The translations under genes were made by a program, and so were the position numbers. Shown one piece after another: positions 41,771-51,022 of a stretch of DNA of 64,000 nucleotides. The stretch is taken from contig NZ_PDNZ01000003.1 in the NCBI RefSeq assembly GCF_003182595.1, positions 323,985 through 387,984 of the forward strand, given 5' to 3'. Numbering within the stretch: position 1 is the first letter of the stretch; each line of letters opens with the position of its first letter. The notes under the pieces are model-generated. The model did no database searches and had not been told where the DNA came from. It was given only the letters and a program-made list of their open reading frames with translations. The stretch comes from Prosthecochloris marina (GTDB lineage Bacteria; Bacteroidota; Chlorobiia; Chlorobiales; Chlorobiaceae).

Positions 41771-42775
41771 TTACTCTTCCAGCTCCTTTTTCGGCTCTCT
41801 CGTCATCAAATCCAGAATGGCTTTTTCTGCCGGCTTGCCTTCAAAAAGCATCTCATACACCGCAACGGTTATCGGCATATCCACACCGAGCTTTTTGCTC
41901 AGGGCAACAACGGCTTTGGTGGTGGGAACCCCCTCCGCGACCATTTTCATATGGGTGACAACGTCATCGAGGCTCCGGCCTTTACCGATCTGCTCTCCAA
42001 CATACCGATTTCTGCTGTGACGGCTCAAACAGGTGACAACCAGATCCCCTATCCCGGAAAGCCCGGATACGGTCATCGGATCACCTCCGAGACCGACAAC
42101 AAGACGTGACATTTCGGCGAGTCCTCGCGTAATGATCGCGGCCTTGGCATTGTCGCCAAAACCAAGACCATCCGAGATCCCTGCCGCGATTGCAATAATG
42201 TTCTTTACCGAACCCGCCACTTCAACGCCGACGATATCTGTATTGACATACACCCTGAAGGCGCTCGTATGGAAAACATCCTGAACCTTCTTCGCCGTTT
42301 CAAGAGAGGATGATGCTGCGACAACCGTTGTTGGCTGCCTCTCCGAAACCTCTTCCGCATGACTCGGGCCATAGAGTACAGCAACCTTCTCAGGCAATAT
42401 GGCTGGAAGCACGTCAAGCACAACTTCCGATAAACGCCGGCCTGTATCGAGCTCGATACCCTTGGCGACATTGACGATGATTGTTTCTTCAAGAGAGGAT
42501 GCACGCAGCAATGAAAGTGTTTCACGCAACGCCTGCGACGGCACGGCCGTAATGATCATTCCTGCATCTTCGACAGCGCTGGAAATGTCTCCGGTTATAT
42601 GAAGAGTATCGGGAAACAGGACACCAGGAAGGTATCGGAAATTCTTGCGAAAACGGTCGAGCTCAAGCGCAAACTCCTTGCGGTGCGCCCACAGATCGAC
42701 AGAAAACCCTTTTTCTGCCAGCAACACAGCAAGCGTCGTTCCCCAGCTTCCAGCTCCTAATACGGCTATCTTCAT
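41771..42775 (-). CDS. gpsA: NAD(P)-dependent glycerol-3-phosphate dehydrogenase
   Basis: 334 residues from ATG 42775, with GGGAGA 7 nt upstream; the frame extends to an earlier ATG without such a site. [18 protein letters not shown] binds NAD, KGIE in [51 protein letters not shown] carries the catalytic Lys, and [10 protein letters not shown] follows. It makes sn-glycerol-3-phosphate for phospholipids; 24 nt downstream of plsY, the next enzyme of the path. Confidence 0.97.
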   Translation of the reverse strand: MKIAVLGAGSWGTTLAVLLAEKGFSVDLWAHRKEFALELDRFRKNFRYLPGVLFPDTLHITGDISSAVEDAGMIITAVPSQALRETLSLLRASSLEETIIVNVAKGIELDTGRRLSEVVLDVLPAILPEKVAVLYGPSHAEEVSERQPTTVVAASSSLETAKKVQDVFHTSAFRVYVNTDIVGVEVAGSVKNIIAIAAGISDGLGFGDNAKAAIITRGLAEMSRLVVGLGGDPMTVSGLSGIGDLVVTCLSRHSRNRYVGEQIGKGRSLDDVVTHMKMVAEGVPTTKAVVALSKKLGVDMPITVAVYEMLFEGKPAEKAILDLMTREPKKELEE

Positions 42776-42799
42776 CTGTTTCTCCCAACGCATAATGCA

Positions 42800-43507
42800 T
42801 CAGGAACGCCCGTGGAAAGTAACCCGGTTTTCATTACCTGAAATGAGACGCCTGATATTTGTCCTGTGGGTGTAAATGATCGCAAAAGCGACAATAAGCC
42901 CGAAAATCAAAAGGTGATAATCAAGGCTGTCATGAATAAATACCCTGGTATTGAACATTTTGATATAGTAATCCAAACCCCCGCCAAGATCGAACAGGTA
43001 TTTTCTCACAGCGATAATCAAAGGAAAAGCCACTGCAGCCAGCATGGAGGCAACCGAAACATACCGTGAAAAAAAGATAACAAGCAGGAAAATCCCAAGC
43101 ACGATAAGTGTTGTCACAGGAGCGATAGCGAACATCATACCTGCAGCTGTGCTTACGCCCTTCCCTCCCTTGAAACCGGCAAATATGGTGAAGACATGAC
43201 CGAAAACCGCACATAATCCGGCAATCAGCCGTAGCGCAATAGGGTTGATATCCGGAAGGGGTCCGAGAGGATGGGCTTCGAAAAATACCACGACGGATAT
43301 TGCCGCAATCGCTCCCTTTACGATATCGAGAATGGTAACCGTCAATCCCGTCTTCCATCCGAGAACACGAAAAGCATTGGTCCCCCCGGCATTTCCGCTG
43401 CCGTAATCACGAATATCGATGCCTTTGAGCAGCTTACCGGCGATGATACTGGTAGGTATCGAGCCAATGAGGTAGCTCACGATCAGAATCACAATCAAAG
43501 TAAGCAT
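42800..43507 (-). CDS. plsY: Acyl-phosphate:glycerol-3-phosphate acyltransferase
   Basis: 235 residues from ATG 43507; a TTG at 43528 in the same frame would overlap a perfect dyad (43515-43532), so I prefer the ATG. Integral membrane protein with the PlsY motifs [32 protein letters not shown] and [21 protein letters not shown]. It transfers an acyl group from acyl phosphate to glycerol-3-phosphate. Slightly long (usual 200-215) owing to a loop between the last two helices (residues ~175-205). Upstream of gpsA in one transcript. Confidence 0.95.
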   Translation of the reverse strand: MLTLIVILIVSYLIGSIPTSIIAGKLLKGIDIRDYGSGNAGGTNAFRVLGWKTGLTVTILDIVKGAIAAISVVVFFEAHPLGPLPDINPIALRLIAGLCAVFGHVFTIFAGFKGGKGVSTAAGMMFAIAPVTTLIVLGIFLLVIFFSRYVSVASMLAAVAFPLIIAVRKYLFDLGGGLDYYIKMFNTRVFIHDSLDYHLLIFGLIVAFAIIYTHRTNIRRLISGNENRVTFHGRS

Positions 43508-43626
43508 AATAGTCCGGGTTATGTTCAACCCGTATCAAGCGTTAAAATTGTTGTTTACAAGCTGTATACGCAGCCTTCAGAGGATTAAAAACTCATAATC
43601 CGGAATCAAAAACACCGACAAGTATG

Positions 43627-44616
43627 TCATGCCCGAGTAACTTGGCCTATAATGTAAGCATTTTCATCCTTCGATTTCAAATCTGCCATTATGCGGTCTA
43701 CCCCGTTTTTGGAAACAATCATAACCAAACCCAGGCCGAGATTGAATGTTCTGCGCATATCTTCCTCCGGGACTTTACCCTCTTTTCGAATGATGTCGAA
43801 AATCATCGGCTCAGGCCATGATGTCCATTCGATATCGAGAGAAAAACCTTCCGGGACAATCCGCATGGTATTTCCCATCAACCCGCCACCCGTAACGTGT
43901 GACATGCCATGCAGCTCATCAGCTCCAAGCAGTGATTCGACAACCGGGAGGTAGGAACGGTGAACGTTCAACAGTTCATCGCCGATCGTACCTTCGAGAC
44001 CATCACAGGTATTCTGAAGCTTGCCTTTCAAAACTTCCCTTGCAAGAGAGTAGCCATTCGTATGCAAACCGGTTGAAGGAAGACCGATCATCACATCTCC
44101 TTCCGATATTGCCGTCCCGTTGATAATCTTGCCACGGTCGACAACACCGACAATCGTTCCGGCTAGATCAAAATCCTCCTCGGCATAAACCCCCGGCATT
44201 TCAGCAGTCTCGCCACCGATCAGAGCGCAGGAATTTTCCCTGCATGCCCTCACCATTCCCTTGACAACATCCGCAGCCATCGATGGCATGAGCTTTCCAC
44301 ATGCATAGTAGTCGAGAAAAAACAGCGGTTTCGCCCCGCACACCAGAATATCATTCACACAATGATTGACCAGACACGCTCCAATAGTATCATATCTGCC
44401 CATTTCAGCCGCAACTTTCAGTTTCGTTCCAACTCCGTCGATGCTGCTGACGAGAACCGGCTCGCCATATCCAGAAAAATCCGGCTGAAAAAAACCGCCG
44501 AATGCTCCAATATCGGTCATGACTCCGCGGGTGAACGTCCGGCGAACATCGGGCTTGATCAATCGCACGAACTCCTCACCTGCACTGATATCGACTCCTG
44601 CCGTTTTATAATCCAT
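43627..44616 (-). CDS. purM: Phosphoribosylformylglycinamidine cyclo-ligase (AIR synthetase)
   Basis: 329 residues. [102 protein letters not shown] and [10 protein letters not shown] are the PurM motifs. Fifth step of purine synthesis, ATP-dependent ring closure to AIR. It stands alone, about 100-155 bp from neighbours on each side. Confidence 0.97.
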   Translation of the reverse strand: MDYKTAGVDISAGEEFVRLIKPDVRRTFTRGVMTDIGAFGGFFQPDFSGYGEPVLVSSIDGVGTKLKVAAEMGRYDTIGACLVNHCVNDILVCGAKPLFFLDYYACGKLMPSMAADVVKGMVRACRENSCALIGGETAEMPGVYAEEDFDLAGTIVGVVDRGKIINGTAISEGDVMIGLPSTGLHTNGYSLAREVLKGKLQNTCDGLEGTIGDELLNVHRSYLPVVESLLGADELHGMSHVTGGGLMGNTMRIVPEGFSLDIEWTSWPEPMIFDIIRKEGKVPEEDMRRTFNLGLGLVMIVSKNGVDRIMADLKSKDENAYIIGQVTRA

Positions 44617-44772
44617 ATCCCTGATTTGATTTATTGGACACTTCTACGCATTCCGCAACGCAATTCTTTCGTTGATCCCGATTTATACTCAGGATTCCTG
44701 ACTAAATAGAGGCCCCTTTTGTTTCAAGATAACACACTGCAAACTTTTCTGCCGAGAGACGAACAGAACCGG

Positions 44773-46188
44773 CTATCGTTTATTCGCCGGCGTTTCAAAT
44801 ATACCGCTGGTCTCGTTGCCTGAAAAAAACTCGTGATGGAGACTTTGAACCGCTTTCGAAACATCATCCCCCTCCACAACCAAACCAACATTGATTTCGG
44901 ATGCACCTTGTGAAATCATTCTGATGTTGACGTCTTTCATGGCGCTAAAGATTCTGCCGGCCACACCTTTTGACGTTCTGAGATTATCACCGACAACGCT
45001 GATAGTTGCAACATTCGGTTCGATCTCAACGTCACCCATTTTTCTCAATTCAGCCAGAAGTTCTTCAAGCTGAACAGATTCATTCACCGTCAGGGAAACG
45101 GAGACCTCACTTGTCGAAATCATTTCAACCGAAACCCCTGTACGAGCGAACACCTCGAAAATCTTCGCCATAAAACCGTGCCGGCCGAGCATTCGGTTGG
45201 AACGGAAATTAATGATGCACTGGCCTTTTTTTACCGCTATGGATTTAACCAGTCCGCCATAGCTCATACCTTCGAGGGTTACCGGATTATTGGTAATAAC
45301 GGTTCCCTTCGCTTCCGGATGCAGTGAATTGAGCACAAAAACAGGAATATTCTGCTTCACTGCAGGAGCAATCGTATCGGGATGCAGAACCTTGGCTCCA
45401 AGATAGGAAAGTTCCGCCGCCTCGGTAAACGTCATCACCCTGATGCTTCTTGCATCAGGAATAATCCTCGGATCACAGGTCATCACGCCATCCACATCTG
45501 TCCATATCTGTATCTCGTTCGACGGAAGCCACGCCCCGAGAAGTGCAGCGGTAAAATCCGAACCTCCCCTGCCGAGCGTCGTTGTTTTTCCATCTTTTGT
45601 AGATCCGATAAACCCCTGAGTTATAACAACCTTACCTTCTTCAAGCAGCGGTTTGACCGCTTTTTTTACATTTGTCTCGCAAAGGCTCTCCAGCGGACGT
45701 GCAGCGCTGAAATTATCATCGGTTATCATCACCTCACGTATATCCAGCCAAACCGCTTCATAGCCGGCCTCCTGCATCGCCTCGCTGAAAATGGTAGTGG
45801 AAAGCAGCTCGCCGAATGAGCAAAACGTGTCGAAAGATCGCGCAGTCAACTCACCGACAATATCGACTCCTTTAATAAGCACGTCGAGCTCGGCAACATA
45901 TGCATCCACTTTCTCAAGCAGAGATTTGCGACGTGTATCGTTGTTTATCAAAAAATCAACCAAATCATGATGGTGCTCTCGCACTTCACCGGAAAGCGCC
46001 ATCGCTTCTTCAAGGCAGCTTTCACCGGCCTTCTCGGCAATCCGAATCAGCTTGTTGGTAATTCCGCTACATGCGCTGAGCACGACAAGCGGCACGTCTC
46101 TATTTTTTTCTGCGGCAACAATTTCCATTGCCCGCTTCATGGCGGGAGCCGTTCCGATCGACGTCCCCCCAAATTTCATTACAGCCAT
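44773..46188 (-). CDS. lysC: Aspartokinase, monofunctional
   Basis: 471 residues. Kinase domain: [73 protein letters not shown] and [18 protein letters not shown]. Two ACT domains follow (~320-465; [34 protein letters not shown]), so feedback control by lysine or threonine is likely; the ~470-residue ThrA-like N-terminal type suggests an AKIII-like enzyme. First step to lysine, threonine and methionine. No homoserine dehydrogenase domain. Symbol by convention; which end-product inhibits it is unknown. Confidence 0.95.
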   Translation of the reverse strand: MAVMKFGGTSIGTAPAMKRAMEIVAAEKNRDVPLVVLSACSGITNKLIRIAEKAGESCLEEAMALSGEVREHHHDLVDFLINNDTRRKSLLEKVDAYVAELDVLIKGVDIVGELTARSFDTFCSFGELLSTTIFSEAMQEAGYEAVWLDIREVMITDDNFSAARPLESLCETNVKKAVKPLLEEGKVVITQGFIGSTKDGKTTTLGRGGSDFTAALLGAWLPSNEIQIWTDVDGVMTCDPRIIPDARSIRVMTFTEAAELSYLGAKVLHPDTIAPAVKQNIPVFVLNSLHPEAKGTVITNNPVTLEGMSYGGLVKSIAVKKGQCIINFRSNRMLGRHGFMAKIFEVFARTGVSVEMISTSEVSVSLTVNESVQLEELLAELRKMGDVEIEPNVATISVVGDNLRTSKGVAGRIFSAMKDVNIRMISQGASEINVGLVVEGDDVSKAVQSLHHEFFSGNETSGIFETPANKR

Positions 46189-46295
46189 GACAGTTATTAT
46201 CTTTCTATGGTGATCTCTTGATTTCAGGCCTTATGCTTGCCTGTAAATTACCGGTTCAACAACCGTTTCCCTTGTTAAACAGACCTATAACATAC

Positions 46296-46883
46296 ATGCA
46301 GAACAAAACATGCAGAAAAAGCAGTTCCTGCCCGCAAAACTTCAAGGACCAACGGTACCTGATTCGCTGCCTGCTTGTATGCACTGCGCTGTTTTCATGT
46401 GGCTGTGCAAGCAGCTATTCATCTCAAGGCGTTAAATATAGCGGAAAAAACACAAAAATATATACCCCTCTGCCAATCCGAGTCCATGAAGACAAACTTG
46501 TGCAAATGCTTGAAACCATAAGCAATCTCCTTGGCACAGGCTATCATTACGGAGGAGAATCGATCAGAGGATTCGACTGCTCCGGTTTCGTACAATATAT
46601 CTACAAAGACACCTTCAAAGCTCATCTTCCACGTACATCCCGGCAACTTTCAAAAATCGGGGCAAAAATATCACCAGAAAAACTCAAAAGGGGCGACCTG
46701 GTTTTTTTCAGGCTCAACAGCAGCCAAATCGACCATGTCGGAATTTACCTCGACCGAAATCTTTTCGCACATGCTTCATCCAGCAGGGGGGTAACTATGG
46801 GAAACCTCGATAATAGATATTATAAGAAACGTTTCGTCAAAGCCGTGCGCCTGCTGGAAATTACGGCATCCTCCCGACAGTAG
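46296..46883 (+). CDS. NlpC/P60 cell-wall peptidase lipoprotein
   Basis: 195 residues from ATG 46296; the frame opens at TTG 46218, but the signal segment (RYLIRCLLVCTALFSCGC) fits the later start. Lipobox LFSC/SCGC is imperfect. Catalytic domain ~75-190: GTGYHYGGESIRGFDCSGFVQYIY (Cys nucleophile), PRTSRQLSKIG, GDLVFFRLNSSQIDHVGIYL (His) and FAHASSSRGVTMGNL. Cleaves D-gamma-glutamyl-diaminopimelate bonds in peptidoglycan, as Spr/MepS does. Divergent from lysC. Confidence 0.87.
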   Translation: MQNKTCRKSSSCPQNFKDQRYLIRCLLVCTALFSCGCASSYSSQGVKYSGKNTKIYTPLPIRVHEDKLVQMLETISNLLGTGYHYGGESIRGFDCSGFVQYIYKDTFKAHLPRTSRQLSKIGAKISPEKLKRGDLVFFRLNSSQIDHVGIYLDRNLFAHASSSRGVTMGNLDNRYYKKRFVKAVRLLEITASSRQ

Positions 46884-46988
46884 ACATGTACAATGATCGA
46901 TCGCCATGCTATACTATGCCGGATTAAGCTGTATATTGGCGCAAAAAAGCGGCGACAAGCCAAACATTGTTGACTTATGTAAAAGACT

Positions 46989-47852
46989 ATGGCAACTTCA
47001 CACGATTATATAGAACTGGCCTTCTCTCTTCCCCCTGAACTGATTGAACCATGCCTGGGACTGTTGTCCGGCGAAGGAATCGAATATTTCCAGGAGGAAC
47101 AAAACAAGCTTTACGCCTATCTTCCGGACTCTTTGTGGTCGGAGGAGAAAAAGCAGGACATCATGAAAACCCTTGCCGCTTCGTTCGGCTCGGTCCCACC
47201 GTTCACCCTCAAACACATGGCGGACAGAAACTGGAACGCCGAATGGGAAGCACATCTTCAACCAATCGAAATATCCGACCGCCTCCTCATCGTCCAGCAA
47301 AACAAAGACCGCGTCCCAAAACCCGGACAAACCGTGATTGAAATCAACCCAAAAATGTCTTTTGGCACCGGATATCATGCAACCACACGGCTTATGCTCC
47401 GCCAGATCGAAAACATCGATCTTGAAAACAAGCGTATTCTCGATATAGGAACCGGTACCGGCGTCCTCGCCATTGCATGCAGAAAGCTCGGCAACAACCG
47501 GCCGATACGTGCTGTCGACAATAATGACTGGGCAGTCGAAAACGCTCGTGAAAACATCAAGGAAAACCTTGTGGAAAACATCAGAGTCGACATGCTCGAC
47601 GCAGAAGACGACTTGGACGCCATCCTCGAGGAACGGTATGACCTCATACTTGCAAACATCAACCGTAACGTCATCGACAGAATTCTGCCGGCAATAAAAA
47701 ACAAGGCCCCCGATTGTCCGGTGCTTCTTTCCGGGATTATGACTTACGACGAGTCCTGGTTAAAAAAACTGCTTGAAAGGCTCGAGTACCGCATTGCCGA
47801 CACCCTTTATGAAGATGAGTGGCTCTCCTGCCTTGCAGCACCGTCATCCTGA
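46989..47852 (+). CDS. prmA: Ribosomal protein L11 methyltransferase
   Basis: 287 residues. N-terminal substrate-recognition domain, linker with DRNWNAEWEAHLQPIEISDRLLI and INPKMSFGTGYHATTRLML, and methyltransferase domain RILDIGTGTGVLAIACRKLG, AVDNNDWAVENARENI and DLILANINRNVI (NxxxN/P catalytic region). It trimethylates L11. The GTGYHATT block is diagnostic of PrmA (GTGxHxTT). Followed 17 nt later by the Ppx/GppA gene. Confidence 0.96.
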   Translation: MATSHDYIELAFSLPPELIEPCLGLLSGEGIEYFQEEQNKLYAYLPDSLWSEEKKQDIMKTLAASFGSVPPFTLKHMADRNWNAEWEAHLQPIEISDRLLIVQQNKDRVPKPGQTVIEINPKMSFGTGYHATTRLMLRQIENIDLENKRILDIGTGTGVLAIACRKLGNNRPIRAVDNNDWAVENARENIKENLVENIRVDMLDAEDDLDAILEERYDLILANINRNVIDRILPAIKNKAPDCPVLLSGIMTYDESWLKKLLERLEYRIADTLYEDEWLSCLAAPSS

Positions 47853-47869
47853 ACCCATTTGCAAAAGTT

Positions 47870-48817
47870 ATGAAACGTGCATCATTTATCGATATAGGAA
47901 CCAATACAGCGCTGCTGCTCATTGCAGACTTGGACCCGGTCAACAACAGGATAATACCCGTCCTGCACCGCCAGACCATCGTTAGGCTCGGAAAAAACGT
48001 CGATGAACAGAAGATTATCGATCACGTCGCGATGCAGCGTCTTATCCAATGCTTGCTTGATTTCAAGGAGCTGAGCAAAGAACATAAAGCAGAACGCATT
48101 GTCGCGGCGGGAACAAGTGCCCTTCGTGATGCAAAAAACCGCATGGAGATCATCGACGAGGTTGTCATGGCAAGCGGTATCGTCATCAAAACCTTGAGCG
48201 GAGAAGAGGAAGCGGCATTAACGTTCACCGGTGCGATAGCGGGCATGGAAAATGCGCCTGAACGATTTACCGTTATCGATATCGGCGGCGGCAGCACTGA
48301 AATATCCATGGGTGATATGGCCTGTTTAGATCAAAGCGTCAGCCTCGATATCGGCTCGGTAAGACTCACTGAACGGCTGTTTTCAGATCAACCACCTTCC
48401 GAAACGGAATTTTATGCCGCCAAAGAGGAAATCGACAGGATGTTTACAGGAAACCTTGAACCGTTTTTTGCCGGCAGGGAGCATGTTTTCGGAGTAGCCG
48501 GCACATTGACAACAATCGCAAAACTTGTTTCCGGGCAGAAAGAGTTCGACCCTGCAAAAATCCACAATTATCCACTCCACTACAACCAGGTCAGACAATT
48601 GCTCGAAGAACTGAAGTCATTGACCATCGAACAAATCATCGGCAGAGGAGTCCCTGAAGGCAGGGCGGATGTCATAACCATGGGAACACTCATCCTGCAC
48701 CAGTTCATGAGGTTGCTCGGTGTACAGGAGATAACAGTGAGTATTCAAGGACTACGTTACGGTATGGCACTCAAGGAACTGCAGCAACTTCAAGGCGAAA
48801 ATTCCAATATACTCTAA
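47870..48817 (+). CDS. Ppx/GppA-family exopolyphosphatase / pppGpp phosphatase
   Basis: 315 residues from ATG 47870; a GTG at 47819 would overlap prmA. ASKHA fold: ASFIDIGTNTALLLIAD (phosphate loop 1), VAAGTSALRDAKNR, LSGEEEAALTFTGAI, FTVIDIGGGSTEISMG (loop 2), VFGVAGTLTTIAKL and GRADVITMGTLIL. The short form (about 300 residues) lacks the C-terminal HD-like domain of E. coli PPX. Degrades polyphosphate or pppGpp. Its 3' end overlaps the convergent methyltransferase gene by 4 nt. Confidence 0.93.
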   Translation: MKRASFIDIGTNTALLLIADLDPVNNRIIPVLHRQTIVRLGKNVDEQKIIDHVAMQRLIQCLLDFKELSKEHKAERIVAAGTSALRDAKNRMEIIDEVVMASGIVIKTLSGEEEAALTFTGAIAGMENAPERFTVIDIGGGSTEISMGDMACLDQSVSLDIGSVRLTERLFSDQPPSETEFYAAKEEIDRMFTGNLEPFFAGREHVFGVAGTLTTIAKLVSGQKEFDPAKIHNYPLHYNQVRQLLEELKSLTIEQIIGRGVPEGRADVITMGTLILHQFMRLLGVQEITVSIQGLRYGMALKELQQLQGENSNIL

Positions 48818-50073
48818 AACCGGTCGCTGCGAGACACTTCACCCTGCAACTCTCGCCTACCCGGCAGTTTTTCACAACAAATGCAAACAGGTCCGAGAAA
48901 AGCATTACGGGTAAAAAAAAGAAATAATTGATCGCTTTCTCCAAGGCGGAACTTTCGCCGTATCTCTTCAGGTGACAAAGGAAAATCACGCCGCTGGATG
49001 CTCGCTGCAGCGATTCGGGCATTTTTGAGAAAACGCCGGAATGTTTTCGGACTGTAGGCAAGGAACTCTTTGACTCTGAACATCCTGCCGGGAAAAGAAA
49101 CGATCTCCCTATCCGATGTAAGATAATCAACCCTGGGATTGATGTAGAGCATTTGGTGCTTCTGCGCCAGAACATCTGTCAGACGGGCCTTGATGATTGC
49201 AGGGTCGGGCTCATAGAAATATTCTCCGATATCGAAGGTGACGCCATTCCTCTCGGCCGCGCCCTCCTGGCCGGCAACAACCGTTTCAACTCCCTGCTGC
49301 AGGCATACCGCGGCCACAGCCACTCCTGAAATATCCTGCTTTTTATCCCTTTCGCAGATAAGCACAACCTCTTTGCACTCCCGATCGACCGAAATGACGA
49401 TGACCCGTGAAAGCGATGGCAACGTTTCATGAAGCGAGCTGATTTCAAGTGCAGGAGATGCTTTAACGCAAACCTTTCCCGCCTTTTGCAACAGCAGATC
49501 GTGTAGCATGACCACATTCGGCTGCGCTGCGTCAAGAGCTACCGAACGTCTCCCTTTTTCACGCCTTGCAGGATCGAGATATATCAAGTCGAAGCTATCA
49601 TCAGCGCTTGCTTCAAGCAGCTCAACGCTATCGCCCGAAATGACACGGATGTTACCGATACCGAGTTCCCTGAAATTATGAACAGCCATCGTTGCAAGCA
49701 CCTCATCTCGTTCGACATAGACAACTTCCTCGAACCGGTCTGCGAAAAAGATGCTGTCGATACCGAGCCCTCCGGTCATGTCCAGCATTCTTTTTCCCGC
49801 CATTCCATCCAGGGCCGATTTGTAACGTGCCGTCTTTTCACCGGAAGCCTGTTCGAGGGACAGTGTCGTATAGAGAAGATCGTAACATACCAGCTTCGGC
49901 AGTTTTTTTGCGGCCTTGCGCCTGCACGCGATCTGTTCCGCGACAGCCCTGACCGGCATGTTGACGGCCCCATGATATTTCAATGCAAAAGCTGAAGGAT
50001 CCTCTTCGACGTGTACATCTATCAGCCTCCTTATGTCAGGGTCGAAAAGTTTCTGTAATTCTTCCTCAGTCAT
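48814..50073 (-). CDS. THUMP-like domain SAM methyltransferase
   Basis: 419 residues. Central Rossmann domain: MLDMTGGLGIDSIFFADRF (motif I), VYVERDEVLA, IRVISGDSVELL and DLIYLDPARRE (catalytic DPAR). The C-terminal part (about 290-400; YINPRVDYLTSDREI, AYSPKTFRRFLKNARIAAASIQRRDFPLSPEEIRRK) is the THUMP-like module seen in bacterial Trm-like proteins, pointing to RNA methylation. Substrate unknown. Tail-to-tail 4-nt overlap with Ppx/GppA. Confidence 0.85.
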   Translation of the reverse strand: MTEEELQKLFDPDIRRLIDVHVEEDPSAFALKYHGAVNMPVRAVAEQIACRRKAAKKLPKLVCYDLLYTTLSLEQASGEKTARYKSALDGMAGKRMLDMTGGLGIDSIFFADRFEEVVYVERDEVLATMAVHNFRELGIGNIRVISGDSVELLEASADDSFDLIYLDPARREKGRRSVALDAAQPNVVMLHDLLLQKAGKVCVKASPALEISSLHETLPSLSRVIVISVDRECKEVVLICERDKKQDISGVAVAAVCLQQGVETVVAGQEGAAERNGVTFDIGEYFYEPDPAIIKARLTDVLAQKHQMLYINPRVDYLTSDREIVSFPGRMFRVKEFLAYSPKTFRRFLKNARIAAASIQRRDFPLSPEEIRRKFRLGESDQLFLFFTRNAFLGPVCICCEKLPGRRELQGEVSRSDRF

Positions 50074-50192
50074 CAGTCATTTAAATTATTCAGCAATAAT
50101 ACGTCTTCTTTAACCATAAATTCATATATTCCAAAAGTATGTACCACGGCAGTACCCTTGATAGCTTCCTTCAAAAAAAAGAAAACACCCTC

Positions 50193-50711
50193 ATGAAAAA
50201 AATACCTTTTCTTTTTATCGTAATGGCTGTCTTGTTGATCGGCGTCAGCGCGGCGCTGCCGGTCAAACAAGCTTCTGCAGAAAGCTTTTCCTTTTGCGGC
50301 GCCTCTGGTGGAACCGGCGGCAAAAAATATACCGACAGCCAAACCCAAGGCCTGACTGTCACAGAGGTTCGTGTATGGCACGGCAGCCGTATCGATGCCA
50401 TACAGTTTGTCTATAAAAACAAACAAGGTGGTAAAATAGAAGGCACGAAGCATGGCGGAAATGGTGGCACACTCAGTACGTTCATGTTACAGCCCGGTGA
50501 AACAATCGTCAAAATCAGTGGCAAACACGGAACAGTCATCGATTCGATGCAACTATGGACCAGTAATGGTCGTACGACGCAATCTTGGGGAGGCTCCGGC
50601 GGTTCGGTCGAGTATACCTATAGCGCGCCACCCGGATCGAGCATTTTCGGGCTGTTCGGGCGTGCCGGAACTAATATCGACGCTCTCGGCGTCATCCTCC
50701 TTACAAAGTAA
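50193..50711 (+). CDS. Secreted jacalin-like lectin
   Basis: 172 residues from ATG 50193. Residues 1-29 are a signal peptide (MKKIPFLFIVMAVLL... with ASA cleavage). The mature protein is one jacalin-related beta-prism domain: GGTGGKKY, VTEVRVWHGSRIDAIQFVYK, GTKHGGNGGTLSTFMLQPGETIVKISGKHG, VIDSMQLWTSNGR and GSSIFGLFGRAGTNIDALGVIL, with the repeated G-x-x-ID-x-[IL]-x-[FVL] pattern of the three-fold fold. Jacalin-like domains bind mannose, galactose or other glycans. It sits alone between a methyltransferase and an acyl-CoA ligase. Likely binds surface or host glycans; the role is inference. Confidence 0.8.
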   Translation: MKKIPFLFIVMAVLLIGVSAALPVKQASAESFSFCGASGGTGGKKYTDSQTQGLTVTEVRVWHGSRIDAIQFVYKNKQGGKIEGTKHGGNGGTLSTFMLQPGETIVKISGKHGTVIDSMQLWTSNGRTTQSWGGSGGSVEYTYSAPPGSSIFGLFGRAGTNIDALGVILLTK

Positions 50712-50726
50712 CAAGAGAGCGATACA

Positions 50727-50752
50727 AGCCCGGGGATGAACAGCCTCGGGCT
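50727..50752 (+). terminator. Hairpin after the lectin gene
   Basis: AGCCCGGGG / CCTCGGGCT, a 9-bp GC-rich stem with one G-T pair, 16 nt after the lectin stop. No T-run follows, so termination may be weak. Confidence 0.5.
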
Positions 50753-50807
50753 CTATCCGTGAAATCAAAAACAGCTATTTCACAGGGCAGTTTGATATCT
50801 CCTTTCT

Positions 50808-50895
50808 TGTCATCCTCGGGCAAGCAGAGCGCGACCCGGGGATCCATAGGTTTTCCTGCCTTTGTCTGTGGATGCCGGATCAAGTCCGGCATGAC
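50808..50895. repeat. Intergenic palindromic repeat element
   Basis: An 88-bp element in the 311-bp gap between the lectin and ligase genes. It starts GTCAT and ends ATGAC (inverted), and contains a hairpin with CCTCGGG (50814-50820) and CCCGGGG (50835-50841) and a second hairpin with ATGCCGGA (50872-50879) and TCCGGCAT (50885-50892). Its two-hairpin plan is like dispersed intergenic repeats of many bacterial genomes. Five Ts follow on the plus strand, so it may also terminate transcription. Confidence 0.65.
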
Positions 50896-51022
50896 TTTTT
50901 GAGAGAGTTGATCCCCCTGAAACCCGAGCATCTACTTCACAGTGCAACATGACTTTGAAGAGTGGAGCTGCAGTACTCTTCCTTTGGCGTACGGCTTTTA
51001 TCACTGCCGTAAAGGCTTGATA

